From Phycisphaeraceae bacterium (GTDB lineage Bacteria; Planctomycetota; Phycisphaerae; Phycisphaerales; SM1A02), in NCBI GenBank assembly GCA_019636735.1, contig JAHBWY010000007.1:161579-225578 (forward strand): 64,000 nt of DNA. The letters run 5' to 3'. The position numbers and the translations under genes are program-made. This document shows positions 1 through 8,346 of the stretch, piece after piece. The first letter of the stretch is position 1. Every line of letters begins with the position of its first letter. The notes beneath the pieces were generated by a model that was not told the DNA's origin, did no database searches, and was given only the letters and a program-made list of their open reading frames with translations.

Positions 1-773
1 TGAAGGATGTGCTGCTGCTCGATGTGACACCGCTCTCGCTGGGCGTCGAGACGCAGGGTGGTGTGATGACGCGGCTGATCGAGCGGAACACCACCATTCC
101 CGCCAGCAAGAAGGAGACCTTCTCGACGGCGAGCGACAACCAGACCTCGGTCACCATTCATGTGCTCCAGGGCGAACGCGAGTTCGCCTCCGACAACCGC
201 ACCCTCGGCAAGTTCGATCTCTCGGGCATTGCCGCGGCGCCTCGCGGTATTCCGCAGATCGAAGTGGAGTTCGCGATCGACGCCAACGGCATTCTCAATG
301 TCACGGCGACCGACAAGGCCACCGGCAAGAAGCAGGAGATCAAGATCACCGGCTCGAGCGGCCTCTCCAAGGACGAGGTCGAGCGCATGCGCACGGAAGC
401 TGAGGCCAATGCGGCGCAGGACAAGGCGCGGCGCGAGCTGGTCGATCTGAAGAACCAGGCGGAGTCGGTCGCGTACCAGACTCGCAAGACGCTCGACGAG
501 CTCGGTGCCAAGGTGCCGGCCGAGATTCGGGGCCGCATCGAGAGCGCCGTGTCGAACCTCGAGTCGGCTCTGAAGGGCGACGACAAGGCATCCATCAATG
601 CCGCGCTCAAGACACTGACCGACGCCGCGAGCGAACTGGGGCGAGTGGCCAATGAAGCGGGTGCTGCGGCAGGCCCCGGTCAGGAGTCATCGTCGCAGGC
701 TGACAGCGGCCCATCACGAGGTCGCAAGGACGATGTGATCGACGCCGAGTTCGAGGTCAAGGACAGCCGCTGA
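1..773 (+). CDS. dnaK: Chaperone DnaK (Hsp70), C-terminal part
   Basis: The gene enters from the left edge; the first complete codon begins at base 3. What remains is the substrate-binding half of a cytoplasmic Hsp70, which holds unfolded peptides in an ATP-driven cycle with DnaJ and GrpE. The interdomain linker and start of the beta-sandwich are clear ('[20 protein letters not shown]'), followed by the helical lid and a charged tail ending '[14 protein letters not shown]', the usual DnaK C-terminus. About 257 codons are visible of roughly 640 expected; the ATPase domain lies outside the window. The stop is only nine bases from the end of the converging methyltransferase gene, so no separate terminator fits between them. 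No defect is seen in the visible part. Confidence 0.95.
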   Translation, partial: KDVLLLDVTPLSLGVETQGGVMTRLIERNTTIPASKKETFSTASDNQTSVTIHVLQGEREFASDNRTLGKFDLSGIAAAPRGIPQIEVEFAIDANGILNVTATDKATGKKQEIKITGSSGLSKDEVERMRTEAEANAAQDKARRELVDLKNQAESVAYQTRKTLDELGAKVPAEIRGRIESAVSNLESALKGDDKASINAALKTLTDAASELGRVANEAGAAAGPGQESSSQADSGPSRGRKDDVIDAEFEVKDSR

Positions 774-782
774 GCCCGAGCG

Positions 783-1754
783 TCACTTCTTCGAGCGATC
801 GCCCTCGGCGAGGAAGAGCGCGGCGAACAGGGCGGGTCCGCGCGCTTCGGTGCTCGCCCTGAGCGTCTGCCATCGTTCGAGCGAGAGACCGCTCGTACGA
901 GCCCATGCGCGACCATCGCGCTCCTCGAAGCCGAGGTGTCTGTGTCCCATCGTGCGGGCGTACTCCTCGCGATCATGACGCACCATGTCAACGACCAGAA
1001 GTCGGCCGCCGGCGCGCAGCGTTCGCCCACACTCGCGCAGCACATCGGCAGGAGCGTCCACATGGTGCAGGACGAGCATGAGGACAGCCGCGTCGATCTG
1101 GCCGTCGCCGATCGGCAGTGACTGGAGATCGGCGCGGCGGAAGTCGACATTGCGAGCGCCGGACAGTCGCCGGCGAGCCGCGTCGAGCATGGCCGGCTCC
1201 CGATCAACCGCGATCACGCGCTTGACGAGCGGCGCGATTTGCTCCGCCACATCACCCGTGCCGCACCCGAGGTCGGCAACGACCCAGCGCGGATCAAGCA
1301 GCGACAGCAGCGCCTGAGAGGGAAACTGCGTCCCGAAGAGCTCGCGGCGCAGCACATCCCAGTCGCCGCCGAGGCGTCCGAAGAAGTCGCGTGAATCGAT
1401 GCGCCGCTCCGCGAGCACGCCCGCGAGGCGCGCCTCATCGGCCGCCATGTGTGCCGCGGAAACCTGATCTCGCGCAATCTCCCAGACTCGCCTCGCCGTC
1501 TCATCAAGCTGCGCCGGGTCCACGCGATAGAGCCCCGCCGTGCCCTGGTGTCGCCGGTGCGTCCATCCTGCATCCAGCAGCACCTTCAGATGACGGCTCA
1601 CGGTGCTCTGCGGAAGCTGGAGCACGCGAGCCAGCTCCCCCACGCCGAGTTCCTCGCGCTCGAGCAGCCGGATGATCCGAAGGCGCACCACATCACCCAC
1701 GAGCGAGGTGAGCGCACTCCATTGACCAGGATCGGTGCGAGGTCGGCGCGCCAT
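783..1754 (-). CDS. ArsR-type HTH regulator fused to SAM-dependent methyltransferase
   Basis: A 323-residue two-domain protein. Residues about 10-95 form an ArsR-type winged helix, with the recognition helix around 'LPQSTVSRHLKVLLDAGW'. Residues about 155-270 are a class I methyltransferase: motif I 'DLGCGTG' at 161-167, an acidic SAM-ribose residue D184, and 'VLMLVLHHVDAPADVL' further on. Regulators of this architecture are known in several phyla, some near methionine-cycle genes, so a sensor of SAM or homocysteine status is a plausible inference; no methionine gene is visible here. The ArsR domain has no obvious metal-binding cysteine pair. The ATG overlaps the TAA of the upstream lipoprotein gene by one base, so the two are probably co-translated. 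Confidence 0.85.
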   Translation of the reverse strand: MARRPRTDPGQWSALTSLVGDVVRLRIIRLLEREELGVGELARVLQLPQSTVSRHLKVLLDAGWTHRRHQGTAGLYRVDPAQLDETARRVWEIARDQVSAAHMAADEARLAGVLAERRIDSRDFFGRLGGDWDVLRRELFGTQFPSQALLSLLDPRWVVADLGCGTGDVAEQIAPLVKRVIAVDREPAMLDAARRRLSGARNVDFRRADLQSLPIGDGQIDAAVLMLVLHHVDAPADVLRECGRTLRAGGRLLVVDMVRHDREEYARTMGHRHLGFEERDGRAWARTSGLSLERWQTLRASTEARGPALFAALFLAEGDRSKK

Positions 1755-2443
1755 TACTGGCCCGGCGGCAGCGCCGTTCTTCGATCGAGCGGCATGCCCG
1801 CTTCTTCGAGCGCCCGGCGCACACGCGGATCTTCGGGATTGACGCCGAACGCCTGCCGAAGGCGCCGCAACGAGGCCTCACTGCTGCCGTACTTCTCCTC
1901 AAGCTGGCTCGCCACCCAGTAGCACTCCGTACCACGACGGATGTCGAATCCGTCATCGATCTCAATGGCCGCATTGATCGACTGGAGTGCAGTGTCGGGA
2001 TCACCCAGTTCATCCGCCGCAACCGCGAGCTTGATCCACGCCTCGCTTGATCGAAGCTGTGTTCCCGCGTTGCGCAGCAGCTCGTAGAGCCTGGCGTTCT
2101 GACCCAGCGCGCCGTAGCACTCCGCCAGCGTGAAGATGATCGTCAGGTTCGTCGGCACACGCGCATTGGCCCGCTCAAGCGAGCGGCGAGCCTCGTCGAG
2201 ATTGCCGAGTCCGAGTTGTGCGCGACCGTACTCGTACTCCACCTGCCAGACACCGGGCGTCGCCTCGATGATCGGCTGAAGAAGATCCGCAGCCTCCTGG
2301 TAGCGGGCGTAATCGTTCAGAAAGCTGGCCCGCGCGGCGCTGCTCTCGGCCGGTGGCACCGACTGGCACGCCATGACAGCGGCCGCGATGAGGGCCAGAG
2401 CGAGACCGGAGCGCCATCGAACAATCAATTGAACACGAAACAT
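1754..2443 (-). CDS. TPR-like lipoprotein
   Basis: A 229-residue predicted lipoprotein. The start at 2443 was chosen because AGGAG lies six bases upstream and the protein then opens with a lipoprotein signal peptide: basic residues, 'SGLALALIAAAVMAC' and lipobox Cys26. A longer upstream frame has no such features. The mature part has helix pairs with tetratricopeptide character ('QVEYEYGRAQLGLGNLDEAR', 'AEIDD'-like ends, 'GVNPEDPRVRRALEEAG'), which usually mediate protein contacts. The role is unknown; it should be anchored in the inner or outer membrane. It is upstream of, and one base overlapping with, the ArsR-methyltransferase gene. Confidence 0.7.
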   Translation of the reverse strand: MFRVQLIVRWRSGLALALIAAAVMACQSVPPAESSAARASFLNDYARYQEAADLLQPIIEATPGVWQVEYEYGRAQLGLGNLDEARRSLERANARVPTNLTIIFTLAECYGALGQNARLYELLRNAGTQLRSSEAWIKLAVAADELGDPDTALQSINAAIEIDDGFDIRRGTECYWVASQLEEKYGSSEASLRRLRQAFGVNPEDPRVRRALEEAGMPLDRRTALPPGQ

Positions 2444-2480
2444 GCTGGTCTCCTGATGAAGAGGTCGCGATGATACCCAT

Positions 2481-2906
2481 ATGAGCGAGCCCTCTCGACC
2501 TTCGGCGCTCCTCCGGCACGATGTCCCCGGCATCGGAAGCCACTTCGATCTGCTGCTGGGACTGGAGGCGCACCCGGCGCCCGGCGATCCTTGCGCCATG
2601 GCGTGGCGCTCGACGGTCAATCTCCACGATCTCGCTCCGGGCGAATGCGTCGAACTCACGCCGATCCTCCGCCACCGGGGGCTCTACCTTGAACTCACGG
2701 AACCGATCGAACTCAGCGAAGGACGCGGCACCGTGCATCCCATCGCCCACGGGCGATGGCACGCCGGCGCCGAGCGTGACGCCCACCTTCTCTGGCGCCC
2801 CCACGCACCACCGATGATCGTTCACTTCGAGAGGGACGGCGAGGTTCTCGACGCCCGGCAGCCCGAGCGCCTCGAACCGGCGACGCGTCTCCGCCGCGTG
2901 GAGTGA
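2481..2906 (+). CDS. Possible stand-alone LigD 3'-phosphoesterase-like domain protein
   Basis: A 141-residue protein with no signal peptide. It resembles the small single-domain relatives of the 3'-phosphoesterase module of LigD that planctomycetes carry. The visible similarity is 'LLRHDVPGIGSHFDLLLGLE' near the N-terminus, matching the H...H-x-D...L-E metal-site pattern, then 'AMAWRS', 'LRHRGLYLELTEPIELSEGR' and 'GRGTVHPIAHGRW'. In LigD this module trims 3' ends during non-homologous end joining; whether this short protein is active is unknown. The ATG at 2481 is divergent from the lipoprotein gene with 37 bases between the starts. The family call is from pattern memory only. Confidence 0.5.
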   Translation: MSEPSRPSALLRHDVPGIGSHFDLLLGLEAHPAPGDPCAMAWRSTVNLHDLAPGECVELTPILRHRGLYLELTEPIELSEGRGTVHPIAHGRWHAGAERDAHLLWRPHAPPMIVHFERDGEVLDARQPERLEPATRLRRVE

Positions 2907-2967
2907 TGCGTTCGCCCCGAGCGATCAAGCGTCCGAAGAGAAGCGCCCCTCCCCAAGTCGTTGAGAA

Positions 2968-3570
2968 TCACTCATCGACGGTCCATTGCTCGATCTCGCC
3001 GCCGTCACTTGGCACCGCTGCGCCGCTCCCATGCAGAAGCGCCGCGATCGAAAGGACCAGCCAGACCACCACGGCACAGGGGATCTTTGCGATGGTGCCG
3101 AGCACCTTGCCGATGGCCGCACCCGTCGCAGGCTTGGCCGTGTCGCGCAAGCGCATGCCTTCACGGGTGAGCTCCCCGAGGACCGCGCCCGCGACCGCGC
3201 CGAGCGCGGCACCCACGAGTGAGCCGACCACCAGAATGGGGATCAGAATGGTGCCGGCGATCGCGCCGACGATGCCTCCGATGGTCGCGCCGATCGCGCC
3301 CCGCACACTTGCTCCGCCTCGCCGCGCACCCTCGGCGGCGGCCAAGGTCTCAATCACCTCGCCCAGGAGCGCCACCACGGCGCCGGCCCCGATCGCCCAC
3401 CACCCGAAGAAGGCGGCGCCGTCGCCGACTCGCGGAGCCAACAGAAGATCGATCAGCGCCGCGACGGCCAACATGATCCATGCGCCGGGAAGACCAACGA
3501 TGACCAGCAGAACGCAGACGGCTCCGATGAGCGAGAATCCAAGGCCCACGACGACGCTCCAGAGGGTCAT
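2968..3570 (-). CDS. DUF456 family membrane protein
   Basis: A 200-residue integral membrane protein with about five hydrophobic segments. It begins with the typical DUF456 entry 'LLVIVGLPGAWIMLAVAALI', followed by a Gly/Ala-rich stretch 'GAIGATIGGIVGAIAGTILI' and 'GAALGAVAGAVLGELTR', then a last helix near residue 180 and an acidic tail. The function of the family is unknown. It is not in an operon: the neighbours on both sides are on the opposite strand. Confidence 0.75.
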   Translation of the reverse strand: MTLWSVVVGLGFSLIGAVCVLLVIVGLPGAWIMLAVAALIDLLLAPRVGDGAAFFGWWAIGAGAVVALLGEVIETLAAAEGARRGGASVRGAIGATIGGIVGAIAGTILIPILVVGSLVGAALGAVAGAVLGELTREGMRLRDTAKPATGAAIGKVLGTIAKIPCAVVVWLVLSIAALLHGSGAAVPSDGGEIEQWTVDE

Positions 3571-3690
3571 TTCGGGAGACTACTTGGGAATCGCCTCACG
3601 GCATTCCGTAGATCACGACTCGGCCGCTCGCAAGATTCCGAGGCCTATCCGCAGTCGAAGCATTGATCCTCCTATGCTGCGCTCGTCCCA

Positions 3691-4497
3691 ATGGCGACTC
3701 ACTCGCATGTCGAGAAGGCATTCCCGGAGTCCCGTTACGGCGGCTACACGCGACACGATGGCACGATCGCGTTCATGAACCGGGTTCACGCGCTCCTCCG
3801 GCCGGGCCAGGTCGTTGTGGATGCCGGGTGCGGCCGCGGCAGAATCTCCTCCGATCCCTGTGCGTGGCGAGAGCGATTGCGAGATCTGCGCGGCGAGAAT
3901 CGTCGAGTCATCGGCATCGACATCGATCCCGCCTCGGCGACGAACCCCTGCATCACGGAGTTCAGGCTGATCGTCGATCCTGCTCGCTGGCCTGTCGACG
4001 ATAGGTCGGCGGACCTGGTGCTGAGTGACTTTGTCCTCGAGCATGTGGAAGAGCCGCTCATCTATCTCTCCGAGGCCGCCCGGGTGCTGCGGCCGGGAGG
4101 AATCTTTGCCGCGCGAACTCCGAACCGATGGGGCTATCCCGCCATCGCGTCACAATTGACCCCCCATCGGCACAAGGCCCGATTGCTTGCGAAGGTCCAG
4201 GCCAACCGCGACGCCGCCGATGTCTTTCCCACCTGGTACCGGTGCAATCGCAGGCGAACGCTGGCAGCGGCGCTTCGAAGGGCCGGCCTCGATCCGGTGG
4301 TCTGGACCCACGAGTCGGAGCCCTCCTATCTCGCCTTCAGCCCCACGCTCTTTCGAATCGCATCGCTCTTTCACCGGGTCATGCCCCCGCCACTGCGGAG
4401 CACGCTCTTCGCCTTCGCTCGTCGACCGATGACCGCCGCCGACCCGCCCCCCCTGTCATCGTCCGTACTTTCGACCAAGGAGCGCCCCTCCTCCTGA
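3691..4497 (+). CDS. Class I SAM-dependent methyltransferase
   Basis: A 268-residue cytoplasmic methyltransferase of the methyltransferase-11 type. Motif I 'VVDAGCGRG' is at 42-50, the ribose-binding acid follows in 'RVIGIDIDP' (about 72-80), and motif IV is 'LVLSDFVLEHVEEP' (about 109-122), followed by 'EAARVLRPGGIFAARTPN'. Residues after about 150 ('LTPHRHKARLLAK') form the substrate-side cap. The substrate cannot be told from sequence; the 'RTPN' and 'HRH' signatures recall enzymes acting on lipids, quinones or sugar chains. It is transcribed alone, divergently from the DUF456 gene. Confidence 0.8.
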   Translation: MATHSHVEKAFPESRYGGYTRHDGTIAFMNRVHALLRPGQVVVDAGCGRGRISSDPCAWRERLRDLRGENRRVIGIDIDPASATNPCITEFRLIVDPARWPVDDRSADLVLSDFVLEHVEEPLIYLSEAARVLRPGGIFAARTPNRWGYPAIASQLTPHRHKARLLAKVQANRDAADVFPTWYRCNRRRTLAAALRRAGLDPVVWTHESEPSYLAFSPTLFRIASLFHRVMPPPLRSTLFAFARRPMTAADPPPLSSSVLSTKERPSS

Positions 4498-4801
4498 CGG
4501 CGCGATCGCGGCGTCGCGTCCTCAGCCGCTTCGGAACTCAACGCAACTGGAGGTCCATCGCCGGATCCCGGGTTCCAAATGAACACCCCCGCCGCCTCGC
4601 CCGGTTCGTCACTCCGCCAGCGATGCGCCCTGAATCTCGGACCACTTCTTCCGGGCACATCTCACGACCCAACCTCATGATCCGCGCCGGAATGCGAGAC
4701 CGATGCCAGTCTCAACTTCGAGCAACCCCGCGCTGGCATTCTGCCGACCCCATCCCTAGCATTCGAGGTTCCGCGACTCGGGTGGGCGGTCAGGGAGCAT
4801 C
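4498..4801. other. Intergenic region upstream of sigma factor, with weak promoter candidate
   Basis: No gene is supported in these 304 bases: the open frames crossing it have no matching protein features. CTGGCA (4733-4738) and TAGCAT (4757-4762), separated by 18 bases, form a weak sigma-70-like promoter candidate for the sigma factor gene, about 40 bases upstream of its ATG. An AGGGAG ribosome-binding site lies just before that ATG. Nothing else is recognised. Confidence 0.35.
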
Positions 4802-5698
4802 ATGTCGCGTCAATCACTGCAGTCGGAACTTCAACTCTATCTGCGTGAGATCCACGATGTTCCCCTCCTCACGGCCGAGGAGGAGAAGGATCTCGGTTGG
4901 CGCATCATCAATGACAACGACCTCGAAGCGAAGGAGCGGATGATCAAGGCGAACCTTCGCCTCGTCATTTCGATCTCCAAGACCTACGCCAATCGCGGGC
5001 TCCCGCTGGCGGATCTCATCGAGGAAGGCAACATTGGCCTCATTCGGGCGGTCGAGGGCTTTGACCCGGCCCAAGGCGCCCGCTTCAGCACCTATGCGAG
5101 CTGGTGGATCAAGCAGGCGATCAAGCGCACGCTCATCAACGCCGTGCAGCCGATCCACATTCCCGCCTACATGGTCGAACTGATCGCGCGCTGGAAGGAA
5201 TCGACTCGCAAGCTGGAAGAGGAACTTGGGCGTCCACCTTCGCTCAATGAGCTGTCGAAGGTGATGAAGGTCCCGGTCAAGAAACTCCAGATCATCCGCC
5301 GCGCAGTGAAGGCCTACCACGCGCCGAGCCAGGTTCCTTCGAACGAGGATGGCGAGGCGGTGGATCTCTCCGACCTCTTCGAGGACACTCGTCACGGTCC
5401 TCCCGACTCCTGTGTCGCCCAGAGCGAGGAGTTCCAGGTGGTGTTGCGACTGCTCGAGAGCATCGACGAGCGCGATGCCCGCGTCCTGCGGCTGCGCTTC
5501 GGCCTCGAGGGCAAGGAGCCGCTGACCTTGAAGCAGATCGGTGAAGAGGTCGGCCTCACGCGCGAGCGCGTGCGACAGATCGAGGTCGAGGCGCTGCGCA
5601 AGCTCCAGCAGCAATTGAACGACGATCGCCCGATGCGCTTCCTGCAGGACCCCACCACGCGGAAGGGCGCGTCGGCGAAGACTCGTCGCGGTCAATGA
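4802..5698 (+). CDS. RNA polymerase sigma factor, RpoD/SigA family (group 2-like)
   Basis: A 298-residue sigma-70 factor that directs RNA polymerase to promoters. Region 1.2 is at about 8-40 ('LYLREIHDVPLLTAEEE'), region 2 at about 44-114 with the core-binding 'DLIEEGNIGLIRAVEGFDP' and the -10-recognising 'RFSTYASWWIKQAI', region 3 at about 122-198, and region 4 at about 212-272 with 'LTLKQIGEEVGLTRERVRQI'. It lacks region 1.1 and the long non-conserved insert of primary sigma factors, so a group 2 or short SigA-like factor is most likely. The start has AGGGAG six to ten bases upstream. It stands alone, converging with gcvT 244 bases away. Confidence 0.93.
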   Translation: MSRQSLQSELQLYLREIHDVPLLTAEEEKDLGWRIINDNDLEAKERMIKANLRLVISISKTYANRGLPLADLIEEGNIGLIRAVEGFDPAQGARFSTYASWWIKQAIKRTLINAVQPIHIPAYMVELIARWKESTRKLEEELGRPPSLNELSKVMKVPVKKLQIIRRAVKAYHAPSQVPSNEDGEAVDLSDLFEDTRHGPPDSCVAQSEEFQVVLRLLESIDERDARVLRLRFGLEGKEPLTLKQIGEEVGLTRERVRQIEVEALRKLQQQLNDDRPMRFLQDPTTRKGASAKTRRGQ

Positions 5699-5942
5699 CG
5701 ACAACCTGGGAAAGCGGCCGATAGGCCATCGATCGCGGCCGTTGCGCCATGGCGCGGGGCGAGTTCATCGTCGACTCAAGGCCTGCGCCGTCCTCGACCG
5801 GCTCGTGCATCGCGCTCCTGTGTCGAAGTTCGCATGCCGCACGGCGTGAGACCCACGGTGCTCGCGCGCTCATGGGGCCGCTCATCCTCGCCCGGGTCCT
5901 GCTGGCTCACTCTCGGCGAGGCAGAACTCTCGAAGCACTCCC

Positions 5943-7091
5943 TTACTGTCCCGCGCGCTGCGCCGGGGGCGCCTTGTAGAAGGGCAGCGGGCCGACCTGG
6001 GCCGAGACCTTCTCGCGCCCAAGATCAATCTGCACCTCGCCTCCGGGAGCGGCGCGATCGGGGGGCACATAGGCCATCGCAATCGGCTTCTCGAGCGTGG
6101 GGCTGATGCACCCGCTGGTGACAAATCCGATCTCCCGATCGCTGTGGAAGACCTTCATGCCCTGCCGGGCACTGCGGCGCCCTTCGAGCGTGAGCCCGAC
6201 GAGCGTCCGGGACAGACCCTTCGCGTCGATCGCTCGGAGCGCCTCCTGGCCGATGAAACGCCCGGCGCGCTCGTCATCATCGCCCTTGTCGAGCTTGACC
6301 GCGAAGCGCAATCCCGCCGAGAGCGGATCGAACTCCTCCGAAATCTCGTGGCCGTAGAGCGGCATGCCCGCCTCGGTCCGAAGCGTGTCGCGAGCGCCCA
6401 AGCCGCAGGGTTTGATGAGCGCCCCGGCATCACCCTTGTCCTTCAGCAGCATCTTCAGGGCCAGGTTCGCCATGGTGGCACCGAGAATGACCTCGACGCC
6501 ATCCTCGCCCGTGTAGCCCGTCCGGCTCACGATGAGTTTCACCACCATGAGGCTCTTCTCAACAAAGCGATAGCGCTTGAGCGCGGGGATCTCGCGTGAG
6601 AGGCTGGCGACGACCTCCATCACCTTCGGCCCCTGCACCGCCACCATGGCGGTCGATCGCGTCTGATCGTCGATCTTGAAGACCATGTCCCCCTTCTCGC
6701 GGGCGAAGTGCTCGAGGAGCTTCGCACGATTGGCCGCGTTACAGACCATCAGGTAGTCGTCCTCGTCGAAGCAGTAGACAAGGACATCGTCTCGGCACCC
6801 GCCACGATCATTGCAGACGAGCGAGTAGCGCACCGCGCCGCGATCCATGCCGAGGATCTGCCGTGTGCAGACGCGATCGAGAAAGCGCCGCGCATGACGG
6901 CCGCTGAATCGCAGGCGCCCCATGTGGCTCACATCGAAGAAGCCGCCGCTCGTGCGCGTCTGCCGGTGCTCCTCCATGATCGAGCCGTAGTGCAGCGGCA
7001 TCTCCCAGCCGACGAAGTCGACCATCGTCGCCTTCGAGTCGAGGTGCAGCTTGTGGAGCGGAGTCTTCAGGAGTTCGGTGGTGGTGCTCAT
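5943..7091 (-). CDS. gcvT: Aminomethyltransferase (glycine cleavage T protein)
   Basis: A 382-residue T protein of the glycine cleavage system, which moves the methylene group from the lipoyl H protein to tetrahydrofolate and releases ammonia. Family landmarks are 'TPLHKLHLDSKATMVDFVGW', 'GGFFDVSHMGRL', the catalytic-region acid in 'CNDRGGCRDDVLVY', 'SRTGYTGEDGVEV', 'GLGARDTLRTEAGMPLYGHE' and 'FVTSGCISPTLEKPIAMAY'. Length is normal. No gcvH or gcvP is next to it. Its ATG overlaps the TGA of lpxD by four bases, so it appears to be translated from an unusual lpxD-gcvT transcript. Confidence 0.95.
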   Translation of the reverse strand: MSTTTELLKTPLHKLHLDSKATMVDFVGWEMPLHYGSIMEEHRQTRTSGGFFDVSHMGRLRFSGRHARRFLDRVCTRQILGMDRGAVRYSLVCNDRGGCRDDVLVYCFDEDDYLMVCNAANRAKLLEHFAREKGDMVFKIDDQTRSTAMVAVQGPKVMEVVASLSREIPALKRYRFVEKSLMVVKLIVSRTGYTGEDGVEVILGATMANLALKMLLKDKGDAGALIKPCGLGARDTLRTEAGMPLYGHEISEEFDPLSAGLRFAVKLDKGDDDERAGRFIGQEALRAIDAKGLSRTLVGLTLEGRRSARQGMKVFHSDREIGFVTSGCISPTLEKPIAMAYVPPDRAAPGGEVQIDLGREKVSAQVGPLPFYKAPPAQRAGQ

Positions 7092-8176
7092 GGGGTGTCC
7101 TTGGGCGCCGCGGCGCCCTGGCTTCCGAGGCTCTGCTGCATTCGCTGGATCTGGCGCTCCAGATCCCGCAGTCGCCGCGCCATGCCGTAGAGATCGCGCC
7201 CAGCCAGCGCGTTGCGCTTGGCGGCCTCGAGGTCGATGGCCGGCACTCCGGCCACGCGAGCGCCCGCGGGAATGTCGGTGACCACTGCGGCTTTCGCAGC
7301 GATGCGCGCGCCATCACCGATCGAGAGGTGCCCCGTCACCCCCACCTGCCCGCCAAACGCGACGAAGTCGCCGACCTCGACGCTTCCGGAGATACCGACC
7401 AGCGACACCAGCAGGCAGCCTCGACCGATGCGGGTGCCATGCCCGATCGAAATGAGATCGGCGAACTTGGTTCCGGCGCCGATCCTCGTCTCCTCCATGG
7501 CGGCCCGCTCGATCACGCACCCCGAGCCGATCTCGACTTCATCTTCGATGACGACGATGCCGGTCTGAGGGATCTTCTCGTGACGCCCCTTGTGCGTCGC
7601 GTAGCCGAAGCCATCCGAGCCAATGACCGCGTTGGCATGGATCGTGACGCGGCGCCCGAGGCGGCAGCCGTCGTAGATGACCGCATTGGGAAAGAGCACG
7701 CACTCCTCACCGAGTGAAGCTCCGACGCCGACATAGGCGCCTGGATAGAGCACCGATCCGCGTCCGATCGAGGCGCCGCGCTCGATCACCACACCAGGGT
7801 GAATCAGGCTTCCCTCGCCGATCGTCGCCTCGGGGTGGATCACCGCGCCGGGGCTGATGTCGGCCCCGTCGACGGCATCCGCCGGCCCGGGGTGCACCCG
7901 CTCGCCATGCAGCAACACCAGCGCTTGCCGAAACGCGAAGTACGGGTCTTCGGCTTCGAGCCGCGCCAGGTGGGGCGGAGAGGCGATGCCCTGTCCAATG
8001 ATGACGGCCGACGCCTTGGTCGTGGGCAGATGCGCCGTGTAGCGCGCGTTCGCGAGGAAGGTGACTTCGCCCGGCTCGGCACGATCGATCGGCGCGACTC
8101 CGCGGATGGAGACCGAACCGTCGCCGGCCAACTCGGCGCCGATCCGTGAAGCGAGTTCGGCAAGCGTCATGGTCAT
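7088..8176 (-). CDS. lpxD: UDP-3-O-acylglucosamine N-acyltransferase, first copy
   Basis: A 362-residue LpxD, which adds the second 3-hydroxyacyl chain to UDP-3-O-acylglucosamine in lipid A synthesis. The N-terminal domain includes 'ISIRGVAPIDRAEPGEVTFL'-like sequence; residues about 108-320 are left-handed beta-helix hexapeptides ('IHPEATIGEGSLIHPGVVIE'). The signature 'NAVIGSDGFGY' is present and the expected catalytic histidine is H246 in 'ISIGHGTRIG'. A C-terminal helix (about 325-350) may form the trimer's acyl-carrier-protein-binding tail. A second, divergent copy lies at 12051-13112. No strong ribosome-binding site precedes ATG 8176; ATG 8170 is an alternative. Confidence 0.9.
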   Translation of the reverse strand: MTMTLAELASRIGAELAGDGSVSIRGVAPIDRAEPGEVTFLANARYTAHLPTTKASAVIIGQGIASPPHLARLEAEDPYFAFRQALVLLHGERVHPGPADAVDGADISPGAVIHPEATIGEGSLIHPGVVIERGASIGRGSVLYPGAYVGVGASLGEECVLFPNAVIYDGCRLGRRVTIHANAVIGSDGFGYATHKGRHEKIPQTGIVVIEDEVEIGSGCVIERAAMEETRIGAGTKFADLISIGHGTRIGRGCLLVSLVGISGSVEVGDFVAFGGQVGVTGHLSIGDGARIAAKAAVVTDIPAGARVAGVPAIDLEAAKRNALAGRDLYGMARRLRDLERQIQRMQQSLGSQGAAAPKDTP

Positions 8177-8346
8177 GGTTCGACGCGGGAACGATCACGG
8201 TAGCAGGTCGTGGCGGTCACCGCTATTCTCCCGCAGACTTGATGCCGCCGTTGCGCCCGACACGCTTGGAGCCAGGCGCCGCACGGATCGGCGCTTCCCT
8301 CGGAACACACCGACACCAAGAGTCGAAGTGGCCCCGTCATCATGGC

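Noticed and set aside
5743..5754. Perfect 12-base palindrome GCGCCATGGCGC as an operator or terminator between the sigma factor gene and gcvT
   Set aside because: There is no loop, T-run or adjoining promoter, and such palindromes are expected by chance in GC-rich DNA.
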